DNA of 64,000 nt from Phyllobacterium myrsinacearum (GTDB lineage Bacteria > Pseudomonadota > Alphaproteobacteria > Rhizobiales > Rhizobiaceae), in the NCBI RefSeq assembly GCF_002980555.1, contig NZ_PVBT01000003.1:1-64000 (forward strand), read 5' to 3'. Position 1 is the stretch's first letter, and each line of letters begins with the position of its first letter. This document shows, one piece after another, positions 26,704 through 36,124 of this stretch. A program made the translations under genes and the position numbers. The notes under the pieces were generated by a model that saw only the letters and a program-made list of their open reading frames with translations, did no database searches and was not told where the DNA came from.

Positions 26704-26755
26704 ATGATTGCACTCCGAGAACAAAGACTGCATAAAATGCAATCATTGCAATCAT
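26704..26755. promoter_or_regulatory. Three TGCAATCAT boxes before coaBC
   Basis: TGCAATCAT occurs as a perfect tandem pair (26738-26746 and 26747-26755) and once inverted (ATGATTGCA, 26704-26712), directly against the coaBC start codon. Short tandem and inverted half-sites of this kind are what ribbon-helix-helix dimers bind. Since CoaBC itself carries such a domain, autoregulation is a natural inference. Confidence 0.6.
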
Positions 26756-26771
26756 ATTAGCGCAGAAAATC

Positions 26772-28349
26772 TCAAAAAAGAAGCTTATAAGTGATGGCGA
26801 CCAGACAAACTGCAATCACCCCGAGAGCAATACGGCCAGAGCGTGTATGCCGCGCCTCCGCCTTGCCGATGGCCTTTGCCGTCTCGTCGTCGAAGCGGAA
26901 GCCCTGCTCCGCCATCCGGTCCATCTCCTTCGACAGGCGGTCAGCGCGCGCCACCAGTTCGGGCGCCTGACGGGCGAGGTGCAGCAGGGCACCCACACCC
27001 TCGCGCGCATCGCCAAGAATTCCCTGCGGGCCGAGATTGCGGCGGATCCAGTCGCCGACGACAGGTTCGGACGCTTTCCACATGTTGAAATGCGGATCGA
27101 GCGTGCGGGAGACGCCTTCCACCACCACCATGGTCTTTTGCAGCATGACCAGTTCCGGCCGGGTCTCCATGTCGAAAAGCTCGGTGACCTCGAACAACAG
27201 GGTCAGCAGCTTGGCCATGGAAATGGTTTCGGCGGGCTGGCCATGGATGGGCTCGCCAATGGCGCGGATGGCCTGGGCAAAACTCGCCACGTCATGGTGA
27301 TGCGGCACATAGCCCGCCTCGAAATGCACCTCAGCGACACGGACATAGTCGCGCGTGATGAAGCCGTAGAGGATTTCGGCGAGGAAACGCCGCTCCTTCT
27401 TGCCGAGCCGCCCGGTGATGCCGAAATCCACGGCAACAATATGCCCGCGATCATCGACGAACATGTTGCCGGGGTGCATGTCGGCATGAAAGAACCCATC
27501 CCGCAATGTGTGACGCAGGAAGGACTGGATCAGTGTTTCGGCAAGGCCGACAAGATTGTGGCCAGCGGCGCGCAGGCCATCGATATCCGACATCTTGATG
27601 CCGTCGATCCATTCGAGCGTGAGCACATCGCGCCCGGTGCGCTCCCAGTCGACAGTCGGCACGCGGAACCCCGGATCGTCCTTGGTATTCTCGCCGATTT
27701 CCGAAAGCGCGGCGGCTTCCAGCCGCAGATCCATCTCGATGCGCGTCGTCTGCGCCAGAGTGCGCGTCACTTCGATCGGACGCAGGCGGCGCGTGGCAGG
27801 CACGTAGCGCTCCTGCCACTTTGCCACGAGGAAGAAGCTTTCCAGATCATTGTTGAAGCGCTGGCGCACACCCGGACGGACAACCTTGACGGCAACCTTG
27901 CGGTCCTCGCCGCCCGTCCTGACATAGGCTGGATGGACCTGGGCGATGGATGCCGCAGCAATGGGTTCGCCGAGATTGACATAGAGATCGCCGACGGGAC
28001 GGCCGAGCGATCCCTCGATGGCCTTGACCGACGCTTCCATCGGGAAGAAATCCAGCTGATCCTGCAACAGCGCCAGATCGTCGGCCACTTCAGTGCCGAC
28101 GACATCGGGCCGCGTTGCCAGGAACTGGCCCAGCTTGACATAGGATGGCCCGAGCTTGTTGATGGCGCGCGACATGCGCTCGGAGCGGCGGGCCGTGCGG
28201 GCGCGCCGCCTTGCCAGTAGCCCGGCGATGCGGTGGCCGAATGCGGGAAGGCCGCTCAGGCCTTCGGCGGGCAGTGCGGAAATAACGCCTTCGCGCGTCA
28301 TGATCCATCCAGCCCGGATCAGGCGAAATGTTGCGGTAAACTTACTCAT
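26772..28349 (-). CDS. ubiB: UbiB, ABC1/ADCK-like atypical kinase for ubiquinone synthesis
   Basis: UbiB supports ubiquinone biosynthesis as an atypical protein-kinase-like ATPase at the inner membrane. The 525-residue sequence has the family's KLGQFLATRPDVV (KxGQ motif), the A-rich loop region EPIAAASIAQVH, and HADMHPGNMFVDD with VAVDFG as catalytic and metal-binding loops. The C-terminal hydrophobic segment (IALGVIAVCLVAITY) is the membrane anchor. It lies 8 bp behind ubiE and before coaBC, an order common in Rhizobiales. Confidence 0.96.
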   Translation of the reverse strand: MSKFTATFRLIRAGWIMTREGVISALPAEGLSGLPAFGHRIAGLLARRRARTARRSERMSRAINKLGPSYVKLGQFLATRPDVVGTEVADDLALLQDQLDFFPMEASVKAIEGSLGRPVGDLYVNLGEPIAAASIAQVHPAYVRTGGEDRKVAVKVVRPGVRQRFNNDLESFFLVAKWQERYVPATRRLRPIEVTRTLAQTTRIEMDLRLEAAALSEIGENTKDDPGFRVPTVDWERTGRDVLTLEWIDGIKMSDIDGLRAAGHNLVGLAETLIQSFLRHTLRDGFFHADMHPGNMFVDDRGHIVAVDFGITGRLGKKERRFLAEILYGFITRDYVRVAEVHFEAGYVPHHHDVASFAQAIRAIGEPIHGQPAETISMAKLLTLLFEVTELFDMETRPELVMLQKTMVVVEGVSRTLDPHFNMWKASEPVVGDWIRRNLGPQGILGDAREGVGALLHLARQAPELVARADRLSKEMDRMAEQGFRFDDETAKAIGKAEARHTRSGRIALGVIAVCLVAITYKLLF

Positions 28350-28357
28350 TCAGAACG

Positions 28358-29134
28358 TCACAATTTCCAGCCGGAATGCAGGGCAGCGATACCGCCGGTA
28401 AAGTTGCGCCAGCTCACCCGCTCGAAACCTGCCGTGCGGATCATCTCGGCGAAATCCGCCTGGCGGGGGAATTTGCGGATGGATTCCACCAGATACTGGT
28501 AGGAATCCGCATCCCCCGTGACCGCCTTGCCGATTTTCGGAATCGCATTGAATGACCAGGCGTCGTAAATCTTGTCGAGAACCGGCAATTCCACCTCGGA
28601 AAATTCCAGGCAGAGGAAGCGTCCGCCCGGCTTCAGCACGCGATAGGCTTCCGCCAGGGCGCGGTCGATATGCGGTACATTGCGGATGCCGAAGGCGATG
28701 GTATAGGCGTCGAAGCTGGCATTCTCGAATGGCAGTTCCTCGGCATTGGCTTCGACAAACTCGGTATTGTCGGCAAGGCCCTTTTTCGCCGCGCGGTCGC
28801 GGCCGACACCCAGCATCGAGCCGTTGATGTCGAGCACGGTGGCATGGGCATTGCGATTGGAGGCCTCGACGATGCGGAAGGCGATATCGCCCGTACCGCC
28901 GGCGACATCGAGTGTCTTCCAGTTCGACGTCTTGGACGGCGCAAGCCAGGCAATCATCGAATCTTTCCAGACGCGGTGCAGGCCGCCGGACATCAGATCG
29001 TTCATCACATCGTAGCGCTTGGCGACGCGATGAAACACGTCGTTGACGCGTGTCTGCTTTTCTCCGTCGCCGACATCCTGAAAACCGAAGGATGTTTCCA
29101 TGCCGCCATGGGCACCGGTGCGTTGCTGGCTCAT
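28358..29134 (-). CDS. ubiE: Demethylmenaquinone/2-polyprenyl-6-methoxy-1,4-benzoquinol methylase UbiE
   Basis: UbiE is the C-methyltransferase of ubiquinone synthesis. The 258-residue protein has the signature [25 protein letters not shown], the SAM motif [13 protein letters not shown], and the second UbiE signature [15 protein letters not shown]. The ATG at 29134 is used; the upstream frame adds 12 residues that are not family-like. It is the first gene of ubiE-ubiB-coaBC and divergent from add. Confidence 0.96.
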   Translation of the reverse strand: MSQQRTGAHGGMETSFGFQDVGDGEKQTRVNDVFHRVAKRYDVMNDLMSGGLHRVWKDSMIAWLAPSKTSNWKTLDVAGGTGDIAFRIVEASNRNAHATVLDINGSMLGVGRDRAAKKGLADNTEFVEANAEELPFENASFDAYTIAFGIRNVPHIDRALAEAYRVLKPGGRFLCLEFSEVELPVLDKIYDAWSFNAIPKIGKAVTGDADSYQYLVESIRKFPRQADFAEMIRTAGFERVSWRNFTGGIAALHSGWKL

Positions 29135-29250
29135 TGTGCTACCTGCTGATCTCTTTTGCGGGCGGAGCATAGAAGATTGAAACGCAGAAGGCTATTGTCT
29201 GTTGCGCGATGAAGCGACGCGCTGCACATTTTGTCGAATGGAGACCGCCC

Positions 29251-30270
29251 ATGGTGTTGAAGGCCGAACTGCATTGCCACGTCGAAGGTGCCGCCTCTCC
29301 CGCCCTCGTTGCGCGAAAAGCCGCCAAGTATGGCGCCGATGTTTCCGCCTTTATCGTTGACGGCAGATTTGTCTGGCACGATTTCACCTCCTTCCTGCGC
29401 GCCTATGATCAGGCCTCGGCGCTGTTCCGCACGCAGGAGGATTATGCTGACCTGACCGAGGATTACCTGTTGGCGCTCAGCGCGCAGGACGCGATCTATT
29501 CGGAAGTGTTCATCTCCACCGACCATGCCATCAGCGCGGGACTTTCGCCGCGCGCCTACATAGAAGGGCTGGCGGAAGGCATGCGGCGCGCCAAGGCGGC
29601 CACCGGCATCGAATCACGCATGATCGCCACGGGCCTGCGCCACAAGGGGCCGGATGCGGTCATGGAAGCGGCACGATACATCGCCGAAAACCCGCATCCG
29701 CTGGTGACCGGGTTCGGCATGGCCGGTGATGAACGCATGCACCACCCCAGGGATTTTGCCCGGGCTTTCGATGTGGCCCGCGACGCCGGCCTCGGCATCA
29801 CGGTGCATGCGGGCGAACTTTCCGGCTGGGAAAGCGTGGCCAATGCGCTCGACACGATCAGGCCGTCCCGCATCGGCCATGGGGTGCGCGCCATCGAGAA
29901 TCCCGATCTGGTGCGGCGGCTGGCGGAAGAGCAAATCCTTCTGGAATGCTGCCCCGGCTCCAATATTTCGCTGCAGGTCTACGCCGATTTCCCGTCCCAT
30001 CCTTTTCCGGCACTGGCCAGGGCCGGGGTGCCGGTCACGCTCAATTCCGACGACCCGCCCTATTTCCACACGGACCTTGCGCGGGAGTACGATATCGCCG
30101 CCGCGTTTTTCGGCTGTGACGACGGCGCCCTGGCAGAGATCACGCGGACAGCCCTCAAGGCAGCTTATGTGGATGAAACCACCCGAAACACCCTGATTGA
30201 GCGCCTCGACGCCGACAAAACTGTGCGTGCAGGGGATGCGGACTTTGCGGGATCGGTTGCGAGCAGCTAA
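29251..30270 (+). CDS. add: Adenosine deaminase
   Basis: Add converts adenosine and deoxyadenosine to the inosines. The 339-residue TIM barrel has the zinc motif ELHCHVEG (H-x-H), TVHAGE with the catalytic Glu, IGHGVRA with its His, and the metal-binding SDDPPYF. GGAG lies 7 bp before the ATG at 29251, which is preferred over the ATG 42 bp upstream. Together with upp downstream and the nucleoside operon on the other strand, it belongs to a purine/pyrimidine salvage locus. The adenine versus adenosine preference is not certain from sequence. Confidence 0.93.
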   Translation: MVLKAELHCHVEGAASPALVARKAAKYGADVSAFIVDGRFVWHDFTSFLRAYDQASALFRTQEDYADLTEDYLLALSAQDAIYSEVFISTDHAISAGLSPRAYIEGLAEGMRRAKAATGIESRMIATGLRHKGPDAVMEAARYIAENPHPLVTGFGMAGDERMHHPRDFARAFDVARDAGLGITVHAGELSGWESVANALDTIRPSRIGHGVRAIENPDLVRRLAEEQILLECCPGSNISLQVYADFPSHPFPALARAGVPVTLNSDDPPYFHTDLAREYDIAAAFFGCDDGALAEITRTALKAAYVDETTRNTLIERLDADKTVRAGDADFAGSVASS

Positions 30271-30300
30271 GGTCGGGGAAAATTCGAGTAGGAGTTCTCC

Positions 30301-30927
30301 ATGGGCGTTACGATCGTTTCCCATCCGCTTGTCCAGCACAAGCTCACCATCATGCGCGACAAGGATACATCCACGGCGGGATTCCGGCGGCTGCTCAAGG
30401 AAATATCGCTGCTGCTGTGCTACGAGGTCACGCGCGATCTCGAACTGACCACCATCCGCATCCAGACGCCGATGATGGAAATGGATGCGCCGGTGCTCGA
30501 AGGCAAGAAGCTGGTCTTCGCCTCGATCCTGCGCGCGGGCAATGGCCTGCTTGAAGGCATGCTCGATCTGGTACCCGCTGCGCGTGTGGCGCATATCGGC
30601 CTGTACCGCGACCACGACACGCTGCAGCCGGTGGAATATTACTTCAAGGCACCCGAAGATATCGTCAACCGGCTGATCATCGTTGTCGACCCGATGCTGG
30701 CGACCGCCAATTCGGCCATCGCGGCAATCCAGAAGCTGAAGGATCGCGGCGCAACCAATATCCGCTTCCTCTGCCTGCTTGCGGCACCGGAGGGCATCGA
30801 GCGCTTCACCAAGGCCCATCCGGATGTGCCGGTGTTCACGGCGGCCATCGACAGCCACCTGAATGAAAAAGGCTATATCATGCCGGGTCTCGGCGATGCC
30901 GGTGACCGGATGTACGGCACGAAATAG
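30301..30927 (+). CDS. upp: Uracil phosphoribosyltransferase
   Basis: Upp salvages uracil to UMP using PRPP. At 208 residues it is of standard length, with the start [21 protein letters not shown], the [13 protein letters not shown] flexible region, the PRPP loop [12 protein letters not shown] and the C-terminal uracil-binding [18 protein letters not shown] precedes the ATG by six bases. It lies 30 bp after add and ends 3 bp from deoA, tail to tail. Confidence 0.97.
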   Translation: MGVTIVSHPLVQHKLTIMRDKDTSTAGFRRLLKEISLLLCYEVTRDLELTTIRIQTPMMEMDAPVLEGKKLVFASILRAGNGLLEGMLDLVPAARVAHIGLYRDHDTLQPVEYYFKAPEDIVNRLIIVVDPMLATANSAIAAIQKLKDRGATNIRFLCLLAAPEGIERFTKAHPDVPVFTAAIDSHLNEKGYIMPGLGDAGDRMYGTK

Positions 30928-30930
30928 GGT

Positions 30931-32247
30931 TCATCCGCCGATGCGGCGCAGCACGGGATTGACCGTGCGCGGCTTGCGGCCGGAAAAGCCATAGGCGGCA
31001 AGAATGGCGCGGGCAGCCGCCTCGGCATCGCCCTGGCTGCGCGCATGCACAAGGGCAATCGGATCACCCGTTTCCATCAGCGCACCGACCGGCTGCAGCG
31101 CCGTGATGCCCACCGCGTGGTCAACCGGGTCCTGCGGGCGGATGCGCCCGCCGCCCAGCGTGACAACGGCGACACCAACCGCCCGTGTGTCCACCGACGC
31201 GACATAGCCTGCCTGCGGCGTTTTCACTTCCAGCGTCACCGGGGCAACCGGCAGATAATGGCGGGCGCGGGAGACGAAATCCGCAGGGCCGCCAAGCCCG
31301 GCCACCATGCGGCCAAAGACCTCCGCGGCCTTGCCGGAATTCAGGGCTTCCCGCGCCATATCGGCGGCGGCCTTGGGACTGGCAGCAAGTTTTGCCGAAA
31401 CCAGCATTTCGGCAACCAAAGCCAGCGTCACCGCTTCAAGGCGGGCATCCCGGAGATCGCCAGTCAGGAAATCCACGGCATTCAGCACCTCCACGGCGTT
31501 GCCTGCGGCAAGCGCCAGCGGCTCGTTCATGTCGGTCAGCAAAGCGGTGGTGGCCAGCCCCGCGCCGCTTGCCACCGCGACAATGCTTTCGGCCAGGGCC
31601 ACGGCATCGCGGCTGCGCGCCATGAATGCGCCATTGCCCGATTTCACATCGAGCACCAGCGCGTTGAGCCCGGCCGACAGTTTTTTCGACAAGATGGACG
31701 CGGTGATCAGCGGGATCGATTCGACCGTGGCTGTGACATCGCGGATCGAATAGAAGCGCTTGTCGGCCGGTGCGAGATTGGCGGTCTGGCCGATGATGGC
31801 GCAACCGACCTCATGCACGACCTTGCGGAACAGCGCATTGTCCGGCTGGCTGCGGTAGCCGGGGATCGAATCCATCTTGTCGAGCGTGCCGCCGGTATGG
31901 CCAAGGCCGCGCCCGGAAATCATCGGCACATAGGCCCCGCACGCGGCGGCAATGGGCGCCAGCATCAACGAGACATTGTCACCGACACCGCCGGTCGAAT
32001 GCTTGTCGACAGCCGGGCCCGGCAGATCGGACCAATCGAGAATATCGCCGGAATCGCGCATGGCGAGCGTCAGGGCGACCGCTTCATCGCGCTTCATGCC
32101 GTTGAAGAACACCGCCATGGCAAAGGCGGCAACCTGCCCTTCGGTGATGGCGCCCGAGCTCATGGCATTGACGAAGGCGGTGATATCCGCCGCATCCAGC
32201 GCATGTCCATCGCGTTTGCGGCGGATGATTTCCTGCGGCAGCAGCAT
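30931..32247 (-). CDS. deoA: Thymidine phosphorylase
   Basis: DeoA cleaves thymidine to thymine and deoxyribose-1-phosphate. The 438-residue sequence opens LLPQEIIRRKRDG, has the family signature KHSTGGVGDN and the SGRGLGHTGGTLDK motif, and the two-domain length is typical. It is the last gene of a seven-gene minus-strand operon. The stop is 3 bp from upp on the other strand, so no terminator hairpin fits between them. Confidence 0.96.
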   Translation of the reverse strand: MLLPQEIIRRKRDGHALDAADITAFVNAMSSGAITEGQVAAFAMAVFFNGMKRDEAVALTLAMRDSGDILDWSDLPGPAVDKHSTGGVGDNVSLMLAPIAAACGAYVPMISGRGLGHTGGTLDKMDSIPGYRSQPDNALFRKVVHEVGCAIIGQTANLAPADKRFYSIRDVTATVESIPLITASILSKKLSAGLNALVLDVKSGNGAFMARSRDAVALAESIVAVASGAGLATTALLTDMNEPLALAAGNAVEVLNAVDFLTGDLRDARLEAVTLALVAEMLVSAKLAASPKAAADMAREALNSGKAAEVFGRMVAGLGGPADFVSRARHYLPVAPVTLEVKTPQAGYVASVDTRAVGVAVVTLGGGRIRPQDPVDHAVGITALQPVGALMETGDPIALVHARSQGDAEAAARAILAAYGFSGRKPRTVNPVLRRIGG

Positions 32248-32250
32248 GAT

Positions 32251-33051
32251 CTAGCCTATCTCCCGGACCAGCGCCCGGATGATTGTCTGCAGGCGCGCAC
32301 CGCCCTTCGGCGCGACATCCTTGGTTTCCTCATGCGAGAGTTCCGCTCCCGTCATGCCTGCCCCGTAATTGGTGATGACCGAACAGGCGGCAACGCGCAG
32401 GCCGAAGAAGCGGGCGAGAATGACTTCGGGCACCGTCGACATGCCAACCGCATCGGCGCCGAGCGTGCGTGCCATGCGGATCTCCGCCGGTGTTTCGAAC
32501 GAGGGGCCGGAGAACCACATATAGACGCCCATCGGCAGCTTCTCGCCCACCTCGGCGGCAGCAATGACAAAGGCGTCCTTGAGCTTTCTGTCATAGGCGG
32601 CTGTCATGCCGACAAAGCGCTGATCAGAGGCTTCGCCGATCAGGGGATTGAGCCCGGAATAGTTGATGTGATCATCAATCAGCATGACACTGCCCGGCGC
32701 AAGATCGTGGCGCACCGAGCCCGCCGCATTGGTCAGGATCAGCATTTCGATGCCAAGGTCGGCCAGCGCCGCCATGACCGGGCGCATGACCGCGGCATCG
32801 CCCTTTTCATAGTAATGGGCGCGGCCCGCCAGCATCAGCACCGGCTTGCCGGAGAGATAGCCGGCGACCACTTCCCCGGCATGGCCGGAGACGCCGCTGT
32901 GCGGAAAACCCGGCAGATCGGCATAGGGAATGCGGATGGCATTGTCGACCGCATCCACGAGGGAACCCAGACCCGACCCGAGGACAAGCGCAACGCGCGG
33001 CGCCAGACCCTGCAACTTGTGGATGAGCGCTCCGGTGGCAGGCGCAATCAT
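32251..33051 (-). CDS. Purine-nucleoside phosphorylase (trimeric type)
   Basis: The 266-residue enzyme phosphorolyses inosine, guanosine or adenosine. It belongs to the trimeric PNP family rather than hexameric DeoD: VALVLGSGLGSLVD, the phosphate-binding GRAHYYEKG, LTNAAGSV, and the MSTVPEVILAR motif of trimeric PNPs. It overlaps cdd by 4 bp and is 3 bp from deoA, so the phosphorylases and deaminase are made together. Confidence 0.94.
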   Translation of the reverse strand: MIAPATGALIHKLQGLAPRVALVLGSGLGSLVDAVDNAIRIPYADLPGFPHSGVSGHAGEVVAGYLSGKPVLMLAGRAHYYEKGDAAVMRPVMAALADLGIEMLILTNAAGSVRHDLAPGSVMLIDDHINYSGLNPLIGEASDQRFVGMTAAYDRKLKDAFVIAAAEVGEKLPMGVYMWFSGPSFETPAEIRMARTLGADAVGMSTVPEVILARFFGLRVAACSVITNYGAGMTGAELSHEETKDVAPKGGARLQTIIRALVREIG

Positions 33052-33455
33052 GCGGCACTTCCTTTTCCCAGAACTTCCGCTTCAAAGCCGTAGGGGAAAA
33101 TCTCTTTCATCGTCAGCGTTTCGACAATGCCATCATTGTCGCACAGGTGCAGGCGCGTTTCAGGACCGGCGAACTCCGCCAGCCGCTGGCGGCAGCCGCC
33201 GCAGGGCGTGCATTTCGCCTTCTTTTCTGCAACCACTAGAATATCCGTGATTGTGCCACCGCCACCCATGACGAAGTGCGACAGGGTGGTGGTTTCGGCG
33301 CACCATCCCTCCGGATAGGAAATGACTTCGATGTTGCAGCCGGCATAAATCCGCCCGTCACTGGTGCGCACGGCAGCGCCCACGGGGAACTGCGAATAGG
33401 GTGCATGGGCTTTCTGCATGGCGGCAAAGGCGGCATCGAACAGGTCTGTATTCAT
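33048..33455 (-). CDS. cdd: Cytidine deaminase
   Basis: Cdd converts cytidine and deoxycytidine to uridines. The 135-residue, homotetrameric-type protein shows APYSQFPVGAAV, the CAE active-site motif with catalytic Glu (WCAETT), and the zinc cysteines in CTPCGGCRQ. The substrate-binding NIEVISYPEG segment replaces the more usual N-(I/V)-E-N-A-S-Y, a substitution also seen in alphaproteobacterial enzymes as far as I recall. It lies 1 bp after the permease gene. Confidence 0.95.
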   Translation of the reverse strand: MNTDLFDAAFAAMQKAHAPYSQFPVGAAVRTSDGRIYAGCNIEVISYPEGWCAETTTLSHFVMGGGGTITDILVVAEKKAKCTPCGGCRQRLAEFAGPETRLHLCDNDGIVETLTMKEIFPYGFEAEVLGKGSAA

Positions 33456-33456
33456 T

Positions 33457-34428
33457 CTATCGCTCTTTCACATAGGCCACACCACCCGCCTTGGGCGGAA
33501 TTGCCTTGCCGATGAAACCGGCCAGCAGCACGATGGTGAGAATATAGGGCAAGGCCTGCATCAGTTGCACGGGAACCTCGCCGATGAGTGGCACGGGATG
33601 CCCCTGCATGCGGATGGCAATGGCATCGAGGAAACCGAACAGCAGGCAGGCAAACATGGCATGGACCGGCCGCCACTTGGCGAAGATCAGGGCGGCGAGC
33701 GCGATATAGCCCTTGCCCGCCGTCATGTCCTTGACGAAACCCGCCCCTTGCGCGGTTGCAAGATAGGCACCGGCGATGCCGCAGAGCAAGCCGCAGCAGA
33801 TCACCGCGCGGTAGCGCAGCCACGGCACGGAAATACCTGCTGTGTCGACCGCCGCCGGGTTTTCGCCGACGGCGCGCAGGCGCAGGCCGAAGCGCGTCCG
33901 GTACAGCACCCACCAGGTGAACGGCACCAGCAGGAAGGCGAGATAGACCAGCACGGAATGGCCGGAAACCAGCTCGGAATAGATCGCGCCGATGACGGGG
34001 ATGCCGCTCAGTGTTTCCACGCCCGGCAGATCGATCGGGTTGAAGCGCGCGGCGTTGGGCAGCGATGGTGTGCGCCCGCCCTGCTGGAACCAGGCCTGGC
34101 CGAGAATGACGGTGGTCCCGGCGGCAATGAAGTTGATGGCGACGCCCGAAACGATCTGGTTGCCGCGATGGGTGATGGAGGCAAAGCCATGCACCAGCCC
34201 CAGCGCAACGGACACCGCGATGGCCGCAAGAAGTCCGGCATAGGCCGAGCCGGAATAGGTGGCCGCGGCGCCCGCCGCAAAGGCCCCCGCCAGCATTTTG
34301 CCCTCCAGACCGATATCGAAGATACCCGCACGCTCGGAATAGAGCCCGGCAAGACAGGCCAGCAGCAGCGGCACGGAGAGGCGGATCGTCGAATCGAGAA
34401 CCTGCAGGACGACGGTGAACATATCCAT
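33457..34428 (-). CDS. Nucleoside-type ABC transporter permease (NupQ/YufQ-like)
   Basis: A 323-residue inner-membrane permease with about nine hydrophobic helices, GIFDIGLEGKMLAGAFAA near the N-terminus and a C-terminal amphipathic segment, as in BmpA-NupOPQ and BPD-transp-2 systems. It pairs with the permease encoded just upstream; the two genes overlap by one base (TAATG). Uptake of nucleosides is inferred from the family and from cdd, PNP and deoA in the same operon. Confidence 0.92.
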   Translation of the reverse strand: MDMFTVVLQVLDSTIRLSVPLLLACLAGLYSERAGIFDIGLEGKMLAGAFAAGAAATYSGSAYAGLLAAIAVSVALGLVHGFASITHRGNQIVSGVAINFIAAGTTVILGQAWFQQGGRTPSLPNAARFNPIDLPGVETLSGIPVIGAIYSELVSGHSVLVYLAFLLVPFTWWVLYRTRFGLRLRAVGENPAAVDTAGISVPWLRYRAVICCGLLCGIAGAYLATAQGAGFVKDMTAGKGYIALAALIFAKWRPVHAMFACLLFGFLDAIAIRMQGHPVPLIGEVPVQLMQALPYILTIVLLAGFIGKAIPPKAGGVAYVKER

Positions 34429-35573
34429 TATTGGCCTCCCTCGGCGGCGACGGCCGGTGTGGACTGGCGCTTCGTGCGGGCGAGCCGCTGCAGGACGCGC
34501 AACAGGGTCGGACGGAACATGTGCTCCAGTGCGCCGGCAAACAGGATCACCAGCCCCTGGATGATGACGATCATGTCGCGGGAAATATTGGGCATGTCGA
34601 AGGCGATTTCCGCGCCGCCCTGATAGAGCATGCCGAACAGGATGGCGGCGAGAACGATGCCCGCCGGGTGCGAGCGCCCCATCAGCGCCACGGCAATGCC
34701 GACGAAACCGGCACCGGCGACAAAATCAAGCTGCACGCGGTGCTGCGCCCCCATGATCGGGTTCAGTGCCATCATGCCGGCCAGCGCACCCGATATCATC
34801 ATGGTGATGACGATGATCCTGACCTCGCCGATACCGGCGTAGCGGGCGGCCTTGGGGCTGTAGCCCATGGTGCGGATTTCATAGCCGAGCTTGGTGCGCC
34901 AGATGAGCACCCAGACAAGGAAGGCGGCAACCAGCGCCAGGAGGAAGCTGATGTTGAGCGGCGCGGAGCGCATGTTCAGCCCGATCAGGCTGAGCATCCA
35001 GCCGAGGCCCGGCAATTGCCCGCCATCGCCGAAGACACGGGTTTCCGGCGCCTGCGTGCCCGACGCCTTGAGATAGCCCACCAGCAGATAGACCATGATG
35101 CTGGCGGCAATGAAGTTGAACATGATCGTGGTGATGACCACGTGCGAACCGCGCTTGGCCTGCAGCCATGCCGGAATGAGCGCCCAGAGCGCACCGACCA
35201 GACCCGAGGCAATGATGGCCAGCGGAAAGGTGATCCACCAGGGCAGGATATTGCCGAGGCCAAGGCCGATCACCGCGACGCCGAGACCGCCAATATAGGC
35301 CTGCCCCTCACCGCCGATGTTGAACAGGCCGCAATGGAACGCCACGGCGACACACAGGCCGGTGAAAATGAAGTTCGTCGCATAATACAGCGTATAGCCG
35401 ACACCATCGCCGGAGCCGAAGGCGCCCTTGACCATCAGGACGGCGGCGTCGATCGGGCTTTCGCCGACAAGCAGAACGACGAGGCCCGCAACAAAAAAGG
35501 CCACGATCAGATTGATCAGCGGCAGCAGGCCATAATCAGCCCAGGCAGGCAGTTTGGCAAAGGGCTGGCTCAT
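34428..35573 (-). CDS. Nucleoside-type ABC transporter permease (NupP-like)
   Basis: 381 residues with about ten membrane helices and the family's FNIGGEGQAYIGGLG and ARYAGI segments. This is the larger of the two permeases in a heterodimeric BMP-dependent importer. The start overlaps the isochorismatase-like gene by 4 bp and the end overlaps the second permease by one base, which indicates tight translational coupling. Confidence 0.92.
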   Translation of the reverse strand: MSQPFAKLPAWADYGLLPLINLIVAFFVAGLVVLLVGESPIDAAVLMVKGAFGSGDGVGYTLYYATNFIFTGLCVAVAFHCGLFNIGGEGQAYIGGLGVAVIGLGLGNILPWWITFPLAIIASGLVGALWALIPAWLQAKRGSHVVITTIMFNFIAASIMVYLLVGYLKASGTQAPETRVFGDGGQLPGLGWMLSLIGLNMRSAPLNISFLLALVAAFLVWVLIWRTKLGYEIRTMGYSPKAARYAGIGEVRIIVITMMISGALAGMMALNPIMGAQHRVQLDFVAGAGFVGIAVALMGRSHPAGIVLAAILFGMLYQGGAEIAFDMPNISRDMIVIIQGLVILFAGALEHMFRPTLLRVLQRLARTKRQSTPAVAAEGGQ

Positions 35574-36124
35574 GGCAGGGCCTCAATGATGGCGTCGGAG
35601 GTGGAGATTTTGGCATATTCGCCATCAAGAATGGACAGCGCCAGCGCGTGAACATCTTCCGCGCTCCAGCTCTTGCCGCGATGATCGGTGCGATCGATGC
35701 TGGCGACGGCATCTTCAGGCACAATCACCTCAAAGCCGAGATTGGCCGCCATGCGGACAGTGGCATCGACGGAGTTTTCAAGAAGCACGCCCGTCACCAC
35801 AAGACTGTGCACCTGCAATTCGTCCAGCACGTCCATCAGGTCCGTGCCGATGAAGGCATTGTTGGTGCGCTTGTCGACCACGGGCTCGCCGATCTGCGGC
35901 GCCACCTCGGGCTTGAAATCATTGCCCGTGGTGCCGGGGCGGTAGGGCGATGCCGGATCGGTCGAATCGTGCTTGATATGGACGACCGGCAGACGGCGCT
36001 CCCGCCATGCGCCGAGCAGGCGGGCAATCTGCGCCTCGGCCTTCGGCTGGCCGCGTCGGCCCCATTTGGCATCGTCAATGGCATTCTGCACATCGATGAC
36101 GAGAAGTGCCTGGGTGGTGGTCAT
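35570..36124 (-). CDS. Isochorismatase-superfamily protein with Ser in place of the catalytic Cys
   Basis: 184 residues with the isochorismatase-like fold. The catalytic Asp (VIDVQN, D11) and Lys (VDKRTNNAF, K85) are present. The nucleophile position in TGV-x4-C-V-x-x-T-x-R-x-A is Ser118 (codon TCC), so it cannot use the usual cysteine-hydrolase mechanism of nicotinamidases and ureidoacrylate-type hydrolases unless serine serves. True isochorismatases also lack the Cys, but nothing here suggests that pathway. It is encoded inside the nucleoside ABC operon, overlapping both neighbours by 4 bp. Function unknown; a base- or ribose-processing role is inference. Confidence 0.85.
   Translation of the reverse strand: MTTTQALLVIDVQNAIDDAKWGRRGQPKAEAQIARLLGAWRERRLPVVHIKHDSTDPASPYRPGTTGNDFKPEVAPQIGEPVVDKRTNNAFIGTDLMDVLDELQVHSLVVTGVLLENSVDATVRMAANLGFEVIVPEDAVASIDRTDHRGKSWSAEDVHALALSILDGEYAKISTSDAIIEALP

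Noticed and set aside
26847-28220. A 457-codon plus-strand frame over ubiB
   Set aside because: A shadow of ubiB: composition rich in His, Arg and Asp, with no domain.
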